Positions 8,483 through 16,145 of a DNA stretch of 51,468 bases are shown here, in pieces. The position numbers were made by a program, and so were the translations under genes. The notes beneath the pieces were generated by a model, which was given only the letters and a program-made list of their open reading frames with translations, had not been told where the DNA came from and ran no database searches. The stretch covers positions 1 to 51,468 of the forward strand of contig DATLRX010000013.1 in the NCBI GenBank assembly GCA_035534435.1. The letters are read 5' to 3'. Source of the DNA: Palsa-851 sp035534435 (lineage in GTDB: Bacteria > Chloroflexota > Dormibacteria > Aeolococcales > Aeolococcaceae). Every line of letters begins with the position of its first letter. The stretch's first letter is position 1.

Positions 8483-9763
8483 ATGAGCAGGGTCGTCGCG
8501 ATTGGCAGGCGCACGTTCTCCGCGCTTGCCGTACCGAACTTCCGTCTCTTCTTCCTGGGCCAGAGCACATCGCTCGTCGGAACATGGATGCAGTCGGTCG
8601 CGCAGTCGTGGCTGGTCTTCACGGTCACGCATTCCGCCACCGCGATCGGGTTCGTCCTTGCGCTGCAAACGCTGCCGGTGTTGATCCTCGCTCCGTACGG
8701 CGGGGTCATCGCTGACCGGGCCAACAAGCGCCGTCTCCTCATCGTCCTGCAGTCCCTGATGGGACTCCAAGCTCTCGTGCTCGGTCTCCTTGCGGTGACT
8801 CACGTGGTGGTCTTCTGGGAGATCTGCGTTCTCGCGATCATCCTGGGTCTCAACAACTGCTTCGAAACGCCGGCGCGCCAGGCGTTCATGCTCGAGATGG
8901 TCGGGTCCGAGCAGGTGCGCAATGCGGTCAGCCTCAACTCGACGATGGTCAATGCTGCGCGAGCTGTCGGCCCGGCCATCGCCGGACTGCTCATCGCCAC
9001 CGTCGGCGTCGGCGTGTGTTTCCTGGTCAATGCCGCCAGCTTCATCGCCGTCGTCGCCTCTCTCACATCGATGGATCCCACGGCGCTCCAGCCGAGTCCG
9101 CCGGCGCACCGTGCGAGGGGTCAGTTGCGCGAGGGCCTTGGCTACGTGGCACGAGCCCCGCGGCTCTGGGTCCCGCTGCTCATGGCGGGGATGGTCGGCA
9201 TGCTCGCGTATGAGTTTCAGGTGACGTTGCCCGTCGTCGCGAAGCAGACGTTCGGCGGCAACGCGGCGACGTATGGGTTCCTCACCGCTGCAATGGGTTT
9301 CGGCGCAGTCTTCGGCGGTCTCATGACCGCAGCCCGGGGCCGGCCTGGAATCAGGACGATGACCATCGCCGGGACAGGCTTCGGGGTTGCGATGCTCTGC
9401 GTCGCGCTCGCCCCGTCGCTCGCGATCGCGTTCGTGGCCATGGGTGTGACGGGGTTCGCGGCCATCACCTTCATGGCGACCGGCAACTCGACACTGCAAC
9501 TCGAAGCCAGGCCATCGATGCGGGGACGGGTCATGGCGCTCTGGGCAGTTGCGTTCATGGGATCGACCCCCGTCGGTGGCCCGCTGATCGGATGGGTCGT
9601 CGAGGCGGCAGGCGCTCGCGCCGGCATCGCGGTCGGCGCCGCGTCGTGTTTCGTCGCGGCGGGGATCGGGCTGTTCGCGATTCGACACCTGGGCATCGGC
9701 GAGGTCTCCACGGGGTTCGCGCCGCCGGTCCCGGTGCCGGTGGTCGCCGCCGAGGCCGATTGA
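8483..9763 (+). CDS. MFS efflux transporter (DHA3/EntS-like)
   Basis: A 426-residue major facilitator with about 12 hydrophobic segments. N-terminal FRLFFLGQSTSLVGTWMQSVAQSWLVF and the loop GGVIADRANKRRLLI are hallmarks of the drug or siderophore exporter branch (MFS_3, EntS-like). It likely exports a toxic compound by proton antiport. It is translationally coupled to the upstream MarR gene, which is strong context for drug or xenobiotic efflux. The substrate cannot be predicted. Confidence 0.92.
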   Translation: MSRVVAIGRRTFSALAVPNFRLFFLGQSTSLVGTWMQSVAQSWLVFTVTHSATAIGFVLALQTLPVLILAPYGGVIADRANKRRLLIVLQSLMGLQALVLGLLAVTHVVVFWEICVLAIILGLNNCFETPARQAFMLEMVGSEQVRNAVSLNSTMVNAARAVGPAIAGLLIATVGVGVCFLVNAASFIAVVASLTSMDPTALQPSPPAHRARGQLREGLGYVARAPRLWVPLLMAGMVGMLAYEFQVTLPVVAKQTFGGNAATYGFLTAAMGFGAVFGGLMTAARGRPGIRTMTIAGTGFGVAMLCVALAPSLAIAFVAMGVTGFAAITFMATGNSTLQLEARPSMRGRVMALWAVAFMGSTPVGGPLIGWVVEAAGARAGIAVGAASCFVAAGIGLFAIRHLGIGEVSTGFAPPVPVPVVAAEAD

Positions 9764-9814
9764 CGCACGGCCCGTCAGTTCAGCGTGGCAGCCGAGCGGG
9801 CCGCCTTGGCATAC

Positions 9815-9843
9815 TTGACCTACTGAGTCAGCTTTCCGATACC
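9815..9843 (+). promoter_or_regulatory. Candidate peroxiredoxin promoter
   Basis: TTGACC (9815-9820) and GATACC (9838-9843) are separated by 17 bp and lie about 45 bases before the peroxiredoxin start. A short palindrome CTGAGTCAG (9823-9831) sits in the spacer. The -10 match is only moderate. Confidence 0.4.
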
Positions 9844-9888
9844 GGCCACGCCCATCGCGGCGCAACGCTCGCAACCAGGAGGACACCG

Positions 9889-10545
9889 ATGACCATCTCG
9901 CTCGGCAGCACCGCGCCGAACTTCGACGCCGAGACCACCCAGGGCAAGATCAACTTCTACGACTGGATGGGGGATTCCTGGACGGTGCTGTTCTCGCACC
10001 CCAAGGATTTCACGCCGGTCTGCACCACCGAGCTCGGGTATATGGCGAGCATTCAGCCCGAGTTCGATCGCCGCGGCGTCAAGATCATCGGCCTCTCCGT
10101 CGACCCGGTCGACAAGCACGAGCGGTGGGCTGACGACATCGAGGAGACCCAGGGCGCTCGCCCCACCTATCCCATCATCGCGGACAGCGATTTCAACGTT
10201 GCCAAGCTCTACGACATGCTCCCGGCGAGCGTATCGGGCGACCCCGCACAGCGGACGCCTGCTGACAACCAGACCGTGCGCAACGTCTTCGTGATCGGCC
10301 CGGACAAGAAGGTCAAGCTGATCCTGGTCTACCCGATGACGACAGGCCGCAACTTCGATGAGGTGCTGCGGGTGGTCGATTCACTCCAGCTGACCGCCAG
10401 GCATCGCGTCTCGACCCCCGCGAACTGGAAGCAGGGCGACGACGTGATCATCGCGGGCTCTGTCTCCGACGACGAGGCCAAGGAACTCTTCCCGGGATAC
10501 AAGGCTCCCAAGCCGTACATCCGGATCACCGCGCAGCCGAAATAG
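9889..10545 (+). CDS. 1-Cys peroxiredoxin (Prx6 family)
   Basis: A 218-residue thiol peroxidase. The peroxidatic cysteine is Cys45 in HPKDFTPVCTTELG, with the conserved Thr and Pro upstream. The long C-terminal domain (GRNFDEVLRVVDSLQLT, then KQGDDVIIAGSVSDDEA and KPYIRIT) is that of the Prx6/1-Cys group rather than AhpC. It reduces peroxides in the cytoplasm. An AGGAGG ribosome site at 9877-9882 fixes the ATG start; the frame is open upstream over the end of the MFS gene, but that part is not family-like. It is close to furA-katG, but the sequence shows no matching Fur palindrome here. Confidence 0.95.
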   Translation: MTISLGSTAPNFDAETTQGKINFYDWMGDSWTVLFSHPKDFTPVCTTELGYMASIQPEFDRRGVKIIGLSVDPVDKHERWADDIEETQGARPTYPIIADSDFNVAKLYDMLPASVSGDPAQRTPADNQTVRNVFVIGPDKKVKLILVYPMTTGRNFDEVLRVVDSLQLTARHRVSTPANWKQGDDVIIAGSVSDDEAKELFPGYKAPKPYIRITAQPK

Positions 10546-10724
10546 CCGGAGGCAGGCAATCACCGCAGGGTGGTCACTGAACCTGCAGTCGAGTCGGACC
10601 GATAGAATCAGGCGGCGCGCCTGCGGCACTCAGGTCCAGTGAGTTCACCGTCGCTGCGGAAGCGCACTGACGCCTTGGTGCCGACCGAGCAGGCACACCA
10701 CCGTCCATCGACTGAGGCCGATCT

Positions 10725-12833
10725 ATGACGAACGTGATAGATCAGGAAGGGTCTCGCGCACCGGTCCCCGCCCGGCACCCGGTCGTGCGTTCGGCGCACG
10801 GTGAAGATCGCGTCGACGAGTACGCATGGCTGCGAAACAGGGACGATCCCGCCGTCATCGCATACCTCGAGGCGGAGAACGCATGGACCGAGACCGCGCT
10901 CGCGCACACCGCCTCCCTTCGTGAGCGTCTGTACGAGGAGATGGTGGGCCGCGTCCAGCAGACAGACGTCGGCGCACCGGTCCGGCACGGGCCGTACACG
11001 TATTACACCCGCACCGTCGAACGCAGCCAGTACGCGGTGCACTGCCGGCGCCCGCGCGAAGGCGGCGACGAGCAGGTTCTCCTCGACGAGAATGTCCTCG
11101 CGGGCGACCACGGCTATTTCCACCTCGGCGACGCCGAGATCAGCCCGAACCACGCGATCCTGGCGTACACGGTCGACTTCACCGGTGCCGAGCGGTTCAC
11201 GCTGCACCTGCGCACGCCGGACACCGGTGTCGACCTCCCCGACGTGCTCGAGAACGTGTCGTACTCGCTGGCGTGGTCGACCGACTCGACGTGTGTCTTC
11301 TACACGCGCCCCGACGACGCGATGCGGCCATGGCAGGTGTGGCGGCATCGCATCGGCGATCCAAACGATGCCGACGTGCTCGTTCTGCAGGAGGACGACG
11401 AGCGCTTCTTCGCGTCGGTGGCTCGCACCCGAAGCGGTGCGTACATCCTCATCTCGCTGAACAGCCGGATCACGAGCGAGGTGCATCTGCTGCGCGCGGA
11501 TGACCCCACCGGTGCGCCGTCGGTTATCGAGCCTCGCCGTCAGGCGATCGAGTACGCGGTCGACCATCACGACGAGCGGTTCTTCATCGTCACGAACGAC
11601 GATGCGCCCAACTTCAGGCTGGTCGCGGCACCGGTCGCCACGCCGGGTCGCGAGCACTGGGTGGAGGTCGTCCCACACCGAGAGGATGTCAAGCTCGAGG
11701 GCGCCGATCTCTTCGCTCGACATGCCGTGCTCTTCGAGCGCTTCGACGGTCTGCGCCGGATCAACATCCTGCGACTGAGCGACGGGGCATCCCACGTCAT
11801 CGAGCAGCCGGAGTCCGTCTATGCGGCGTCGCCCGGGTCGAATCCCGAGTGGGACACCGACACGCTCCGCTTCGAGTACACGTCGCTCGTGACGCCGCGA
11901 TCGTCGGTCGACTACGGCATGGACTCACGCGAGCGCACGGTCGTGAAGCAGCAGCCCGTGCTGGGCGGTTACGACCCCGGCGCATATGTCACCGGGCGCC
12001 TGTGGGCGACCGCGAGCGACGGCGCACGCGTGCCCATCTCCTACGTGCACCGCCACGATGTCGTGCTCGACGGATCGGCACCCGCGCTGCTCTACGGCTA
12101 CGGGTCGTACGAGATCTGCAGCGACCCGCGGTTCAGCTCCGACCGCCTCAGCCTCCTCGACCGTGGGTTCGTGTACGCGATCGCGCATGTCCGCGGCGGC
12201 GGCGAACTGGGGCGGCGGTGGTACGAGGACGGCAAGCTGCTCTGCAAGCGCAACACGTTCACCGACTTCTGCGCGTGTGCGGACCATCTCGTCGAGCAGC
12301 GCTTCACGAGTCATGCTCGCCTCGCCATCCGCGGCGCCAGCGCGGGGGGATTGCTCATGGGCGCAGTTGTCAACATGCGTCCCGACGTGGCTGCGGCCGT
12401 CGTCGCGGAGGTGCCGTTCGTCGACTGTGTGACCACCATGTTCGATCCGGCTCTGCCACTCACCGTTGGTGAGTACGAGGAGTGGGGCAACCCCGAGGAC
12501 GCAACCGCATACAGGTACATGCGCTCGTATTCCCCGTACGACAACGTCGTGCCGGGCAGGCACCCCGCGCTGCTGGTCACCGCGGGGCTCAATGACCCGC
12601 GCGTCGGCTACTGGGAGCCGGCGAAGTGGGTCGCCCGCCTGCGCGATGGCGCCGACGGGGAACTGCCGATCCTCCTCAAGACCGAGCTCGGCGCCGGCCA
12701 CGGCGGGGCGTCAGGGCGGTATGACTCGTGGCGTGACGAAGCGCTCGTGCTGGCCTTCGTGATCGATGCCGTGGCACCCGAACGCGGTGTGCCGGCACAG
12801 CAATCAGCAGCGAGGTCGCCTCATGAACCCTGA
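10725..12833 (+). CDS. ptrB: Oligopeptidase B (S9A prolyl-oligopeptidase family)
   Basis: A 702-residue serine peptidase with an N-terminal beta-propeller and a C-terminal alpha/beta hydrolase domain. It cleaves short peptides, in oligopeptidase B after Arg or Lys. The catalytic triad is visible as Ser539 (GASAGGLLMG), Asp624 (GLNDPRVGYWEP) and His659 (LGAGHGGASGRYD). The blocks LLYGYGSYEI, HVRGGGELGRRWYEDGK, FVDCVTTMFD and LPLTVGEYEEWGNP match oligopeptidase B closely. A possible -10 box TAGAAT lies at 10603-10608. The 3-prime end overlaps the cupin gene by 11 bases. Confidence 0.95.
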   Translation: MTNVIDQEGSRAPVPARHPVVRSAHGEDRVDEYAWLRNRDDPAVIAYLEAENAWTETALAHTASLRERLYEEMVGRVQQTDVGAPVRHGPYTYYTRTVERSQYAVHCRRPREGGDEQVLLDENVLAGDHGYFHLGDAEISPNHAILAYTVDFTGAERFTLHLRTPDTGVDLPDVLENVSYSLAWSTDSTCVFYTRPDDAMRPWQVWRHRIGDPNDADVLVLQEDDERFFASVARTRSGAYILISLNSRITSEVHLLRADDPTGAPSVIEPRRQAIEYAVDHHDERFFIVTNDDAPNFRLVAAPVATPGREHWVEVVPHREDVKLEGADLFARHAVLFERFDGLRRINILRLSDGASHVIEQPESVYAASPGSNPEWDTDTLRFEYTSLVTPRSSVDYGMDSRERTVVKQQPVLGGYDPGAYVTGRLWATASDGARVPISYVHRHDVVLDGSAPALLYGYGSYEICSDPRFSSDRLSLLDRGFVYAIAHVRGGGELGRRWYEDGKLLCKRNTFTDFCACADHLVEQRFTSHARLAIRGASAGGLLMGAVVNMRPDVAAAVVAEVPFVDCVTTMFDPALPLTVGEYEEWGNPEDATAYRYMRSYSPYDNVVPGRHPALLVTAGLNDPRVGYWEPAKWVARLRDGADGELPILLKTELGAGHGGASGRYDSWRDEALVLAFVIDAVAPERGVPAQQSAARSPHEP

Positions 12834-13197
12834 GGATCAATTCGACACGCACCTGGACATCAAGTTCGCGCCACTCGAGCTCATCGACGTTCAGGCGCTC
12901 GCGGACGCCACGACCCACCCCTGGTACAACCAGACGCTGTGTCGCGTCAATGACTGCGTCATGCGCCTCGGCGTGGTGCAGGGTGAGTACATCTGGCACA
13001 AGCACGACGATGAGGACGAGTTCTTCTTCGTCGTCGAAGGATCGCTGTCGATGGACCTCGAGGGCCGCACCGTCGAGCTGGCGCAGCGACAGGGGTTCTG
13101 CGTCCCGAAGGGCGTGCGGCACCGTCCGCGTGCGGCCGAACGCACGATCATCCTGATGGTGGAAGGCGCGGGCATCGTTCCCACGGGCGACGCCTGA
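12823..13197 (+). CDS. Cupin-domain protein
   Basis: A 124-residue single-domain cupin. The metal-binding motif 1 reads YIWHKHDDEDEFFFVVEG, supplying two His and a Glu, and motif 2 reads GFCVPKGVRHRPRA, supplying the third His. Small cupins of this kind may be sugar-binding, isomerase-like or regulatory, and no activity can be assigned. The ATG lies inside the last codons of ptrB, so translation is probably coupled. Confidence 0.85.
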   Translation: MNPEDQFDTHLDIKFAPLELIDVQALADATTHPWYNQTLCRVNDCVMRLGVVQGEYIWHKHDDEDEFFFVVEGSLSMDLEGRTVELAQRQGFCVPKGVRHRPRAAERTIILMVEGAGIVPTGDA

Positions 13198-13203
13198 AGG
13201 AGT

Positions 13204-13563
13204 TCAGGTACCCAGCGCGCTCGCGATCACCTCACGGATCTCGTCGTCGGAGAGCGCGGCTGCGTCCTCTGGAGTCAGGCGGATCGTGCCGGTGCTGGTC
13301 ATGAGGTCGGGGTGGTGCGCCAGGAATGCAGCCGGGCGATCGCTCTTCCATCCGTAGAGGGACACGCCATGCTTCCAGACGCCGACATGAAGGCGACGCT
13401 TTCCAACCCAGTACGTCGGCATGGCGTACGCGATCCCGGCGATGGCCTCGGGGTGCAGCGTGCGGGTCAACCGATCGATGCGGTCGAACAGCGGCCGGAA
13501 CGCCGGCGCAATGCCCTCGATGTACGCCTGACGCGGGTCGGGTTGCGCTGAAGCGTCGCTCAT
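13204..13563 (-). CDS. DUF1801 (YdhG-like) protein
   Basis: A 119-residue DUF1801 protein. Family marks are the AYIEGIAP start, GIAYAMPTYWVGKRRLHVGVWKHGVSLYGW in the middle, and STGTIRLTPEDA near the end. Members of this fold include the Bacillus iron chaperone Fra, but most are uncharacterised. The start overlaps the stop of the S51 peptidase gene by four bases (ATGA), so the two are one transcript. Confidence 0.85.
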   Translation of the reverse strand: MSDASAQPDPRQAYIEGIAPAFRPLFDRIDRLTRTLHPEAIAGIAYAMPTYWVGKRRLHVGVWKHGVSLYGWKSDRPAAFLAHHPDLMTSTGTIRLTPEDAAALSDDEIREVIASALGT

Positions 13564-14306
13564 GATAGTCGCACTCCTCCTCGAACCTCCGGGATGCCGT
13601 CGATGACGCTCCCCGAACGATAGCGATCAGCGGCGTCGGCGTCGCGGTACACGGTGACGCTCCCCGCGCCAACGCATCGCCATATCCCGGCCTCCCACAG
13701 CGCGCAGGTCCGTTCGTCGATCCCGATCAAGATTGCTTCCGGGAGAGCCTCGCGTGCTGACGGGAGCCAGCGCCTCCCGAACGTCTCGTGATGCGGCAGG
13801 ACAGCTGAGTCCGGCACCACGGCGAGCCCTGCGACGGGCCGCCGATCCACGTTGCCCGGGAAGCGCTGCCGGACGAGCACGTGCTCGCAGAGCGCCATCG
13901 CACCGGCCGAGGAGCCGGCGAGCACGGCCCCGTCCCGCCACGCCGCGATGAGCCCGTCGCCGACGGGACTCCCGCGCAGCGCTGAGGCCACAAGTCCGGG
14001 ATCGCCGCCCGTGAGGTAGATGAACGCAGCCCGGCGTGCGGCATCGGCCGTGGCGAGCACGCGCGCCTGCGCATTCGTGTACGCGCGAAGTTCCACGACG
14101 TCGAGACCGAACCGCCGAAACCACGCAGCCGCATGTCGCACCGCGGCTTCCGGGTGCGAACGGCCGGCAGCGGTCGCGACCACGTACGCCGCACCGTTCC
14201 CGCGGGCCGATGCGGCGAGGACCTCGTCGTGAGGCTCGTTGCCTGGATGGAACTCATCGCCCCCGACGAGGGCCAGGAGACCTGGGCCGTTCATGGAGCG
14301 CAACAT
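13560..14306 (-). CDS. Peptidase S51 (peptidase E/cyanophycinase-like)
   Basis: A 248-residue S51-family protein with the class I glutamine-amidotransferase-like fold. The nucleophile elbow is GSSAGAMAL (second Ser), preceded by YLTGGDPGLVASAL; LPHHETFGRRWL and ILIGIDERTCAL follow, where family members carry the His and other conserved residues. S51 enzymes act on Asp-containing dipeptides or cyanophycin. Which substrate applies here is unknown. The ATG at 14306 lies exactly seven bases after a TATATA box on the same strand and no ribosome site is present, pointing to a leaderless mRNA. Confidence 0.85.
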   Translation of the reverse strand: MLRSMNGPGLLALVGGDEFHPGNEPHDEVLAASARGNGAAYVVATAAGRSHPEAAVRHAAAWFRRFGLDVVELRAYTNAQARVLATADAARRAAFIYLTGGDPGLVASALRGSPVGDGLIAAWRDGAVLAGSSAGAMALCEHVLVRQRFPGNVDRRPVAGLAVVPDSAVLPHHETFGRRWLPSAREALPEAILIGIDERTCALWEAGIWRCVGAGSVTVYRDADAADRYRSGSVIDGIPEVRGGVRLS

Positions 14307-14310
14307 GATA

Positions 14311-14320
14311 GTTTATATAT
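14311..14320. promoter_or_regulatory. AT-rich divergent promoter
   Basis: GTTTATATAT is an isolated AT-rich patch in very GC-rich DNA. On the minus strand, TATATA (14319-14314) is seven bases from the S51 ATG. On the plus strand the same box is nine bases from an ATG (14329) in frame with the truncated response regulator. No good -35 is evident in either direction. Confidence 0.55.
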
Positions 14321-14328
14321 CAGTAAAG

Positions 14329-14715
14329 ATGAGGGTGAAAGGGATAGTCGATCACACCAGCGAGCGTCGGGGGTCGACTCGTCCTCTGACCAGCGGGAGG
14401 CCGACTGAGTATCACCCAGGACCGCGGGTCAAGGTACTCATCGTCGAGGACGACGAGATCGCGGCGGAGATGTACCGTGCGCGCCCCCTGGCTGATGGCC
14501 ACACGGTCATCGTTGCCGGCGACGGCGAGGAAGGGCTCCGAATGGCCCTCGAGGAGGACCCGGGGTTCATCCTTCTCGACCTGCGCCCCCCGAAGCTCAG
14601 CGGACTCGGTCTCCTGTCGCGTTTGCGGAGCACACCCAGAACGCGAGACACGCCCGTCATCGTCCTGACGAACGTGAGCGATCCTACAAAGCAGCGTCCC
14701 CATCCGGCTGGATGA
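14329..14715 (+). pseudogene. Truncated response-regulator receiver domain
   Basis: About 128 residues with a receiver domain starting at VKVLIVEDDEIAAEMYR. The acidic pair (ED) and the phospho-acceptor Asp in FILLDLRPP are present, and the fourth strand reads PVIVLTN. The frame then ends within about 11 residues, so the conserved Lys of strand 5 and the last helix are missing. The stop lies inside the strong hairpin at 14691-14724. The start is uncertain; ATG 14329 follows the AT-rich promoter patch. It is most likely a decayed remnant, since a receiver without the last alpha/beta unit should not fold normally. A sequencing error is less likely, because no continuation is visible in the other frames. 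Confidence 0.65.
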
Positions 14716-14724
14716 GGACGCTGC
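14691..14724 (-). terminator. Strong hairpin terminator of the DUF6458-DUF6131 pair
   Basis: Outer arms GCAGCGTCC and GGACGCTGC pair perfectly over 9 bp. Inner arms CATCC and GGATG add 5 bp around a GGCT tetraloop, with one mismatch between them. On the minus strand it lies 20 bases after the DUF6131 stop and is followed by TTTGTAGG. It also overlaps the stop codon of the plus-strand receiver remnant, so it may act in both directions. Confidence 0.7.
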
Positions 14725-14744
14725 GAGACCAGAGACGAGCGCTT

Positions 14745-14900
14745 TCAGTAGTAGTGGGCGCGACCACCGACAGCGTGTCCGGCCATTCCGAGGAGAGCGA
14801 GGACCAGGCCGATGATCACGAGGATCACGCCGATGGTCCAGAGCACCGGAATCCCCACGAGGAGCCCGATGAGCAAGAGGACAACGCCGAGAACGATCAT
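14745..14900 (-). CDS. DUF6131-like small membrane protein
   Basis: A 51-residue protein of two adjacent hydrophobic helices: MIVLGVVLLLIGLLVGI, then a turn at PVLWTIG, then VILVIIGLVLALLG. It ends in a short polar tail, GGRAHYY. This matches the DUF6131 family of tiny membrane proteins as I remember it; the function is unknown. An AAGGAG ribosome site lies six bases before the ATG. It is 50 nt downstream of the DUF6458 gene on the same strand and ends just before a strong terminator hairpin. Confidence 0.8.
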   Translation of the reverse strand: MIVLGVVLLLIGLLVGIPVLWTIGVILVIIGLVLALLGMAGHAVGGRAHYY

Positions 14901-14950
14901 GTGTTACTCCTTGTCTGCGGCAATTTCTATGGTCGTGTGAACGACAGTCG

Positions 14951-15172
14951 TCACACGGCCCTGTCGTCGATCGTCGTCGTGGTGGTGCCACGGCGGTAGC
15001 CTGGCCCGATCCAGGACGACCAGAGCACCAACGAGAGCAGAACGCCGAGCGCGCCGACGGCCATCAGGATGATGCCGATGGTGTGCAGGTCGACGCCGTT
15101 CGTCGTGACGTGGATCGCGAACGCCAGGATGGCGCCCACGGCGATGAGAAGGATTCCGACACCTAGACCCAT
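14951..15172 (-). CDS. DUF6458-like small membrane protein
   Basis: A 73-residue protein with two membrane helices, MGLGVGILLIAVGAILAFAI and IGIILMAVGALGVLLSLVLW, joined by a short loop. A Thr-rich polar tail follows. The layout and the VDLHTIGIILM segment match DUF6458. Its function is unknown. The start is the ATG at 15172, with AAGGAG upstream; the open frame extends a little further but that part is not family-like. A possible promoter lies on the same strand near 15210-15242 (TTGTAA, 17 bp, TATGGT), next to the palindrome TGTAATTACA at 15234-15243. Confidence 0.8.
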   Translation of the reverse strand: MGLGVGILLIAVGAILAFAIHVTTNGVDLHTIGIILMAVGALGVLLSLVLWSSWIGPGYRRGTTTTTIDDRAV

Positions 15173-15353
15173 GATTTGTTGATCTCCTTTTTGATGCCGT
15201 AGCGGCTTGGGAGACACCATACCAGCTGTATCATGTAATTACAACTTCGCTATAAGGTTACTGGCATGATCCGATAGCCGCATTCGCTGGAATCCGCAGG
15301 CCGGCCCAGTGCATATGCGCCTCCATTCAAGCAGCGAGCGCTCGCAGAAACTC

Positions 15354-16145
15354 CTAACGGAGCCAGGTACCGGCGCCCGCCATGGCGCTGAACAGCGGTC
15401 GCGCCACTCTCCCGTCGGCGACGCATGTCTGCGCCACCCCGCGCAGCCGTGCCTCGGCGACTGCGCGCAACTTGACGCGCGCACGGCCGCCGATGCCGGG
15501 CAGCAGACCTTCGGCTTCGTCAACCGTCATCCGTCCGATCAGGGTCGCCTCGTCGTCGGGATCGCGGAGCAGACCGGGCGTGTTGGCGAAGATCATCAGC
15601 CTCGTCGCGCCTAGGGCGACCGCCACCTCGGCCGCGAGGCGATCGCCGTCGACGTTGATGGCGGTCCCGTCCTCCGCGGCGATCGGCGGGCAGAGCACGG
15701 GCGTGATCCCACACGCGAGCAGCGTGTGGAACAGCCCTGTGTGCACCGCGTCGATGCTGCCGACGTGGTTGCCGTGCAGCACCCTCGTCCGCCCCCGCTC
15801 GCTGACCCTGAGATCAGCACGGCGGGTGCCACGGACGGCGCCACCGTCGAGGCCGCAGAGCCCGAAGGCGTCGACCCCGAGTTGACGGAGCCGCTCCACG
15901 ATGCGCTTGTTCGCCTTGCCGGCATAGGCCATGAGGAAGTGGTCCATCGTGGTCGCGTCGGTGAATCGACTCACGTCGCCGCGGGCGGATTCGACCATCC
16001 GCGGCGGCGTACCCAGCCGGGTCGAGAGATCGTCAAGGTCGCGGCTCGCACCGTGCACGACGACGACGCGCTCCGTGGTCGCGGCGATGTCCTCGAGCAA
16101 TGGATCGAGGTGGCGGACGCTGCCGCCGATCTTCACGACGATCAT
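15354..16145 (-). CDS. lysZ: [LysW]-aminoadipate kinase LysZ
   Basis: A 263-residue amino-acid kinase of the ArgB-like family. It phosphorylates the side-chain carboxylate of alpha-aminoadipate carried on LysW (or possibly glutamate in a dual-use pathway). Visible motifs are the N-terminal VVKIGGSV, VVVVHGASRDLDDLSTRLG, NVDGDRLAAEVAVALGA and IFANTPGLLRDPDD. It is the last gene of the lys operon; its ATG overlaps the lysY stop by one base (TGATG). The neighbours lysW, X, K and Y make LysZ far more likely than plain ArgB. No T-tailed terminator follows. Confidence 0.93.
   Translation of the reverse strand: MIVVKIGGSVRHLDPLLEDIAATTERVVVVHGASRDLDDLSTRLGTPPRMVESARGDVSRFTDATTMDHFLMAYAGKANKRIVERLRQLGVDAFGLCGLDGGAVRGTRRADLRVSERGRTRVLHGNHVGSIDAVHTGLFHTLLACGITPVLCPPIAAEDGTAINVDGDRLAAEVAVALGATRLMIFANTPGLLRDPDDEATLIGRMTVDEAEGLLPGIGGRARVKLRAVAEARLRGVAQTCVADGRVARPLFSAMAGAGTWLR

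Noticed and set aside
14320..14991. 223-codon minus-strand frame over the receiver remnant and the DUF6131 gene
   Set aside because: It overlaps the DUF6131 gene in another frame and is Arg/Asp-rich without a domain.
15334..15345. 12-bp palindrome GCGAGCGCTCGC after lysZ
   Set aside because: It has no loop and no T-run, so it is a poor terminator; a chance GC palindrome is likely.
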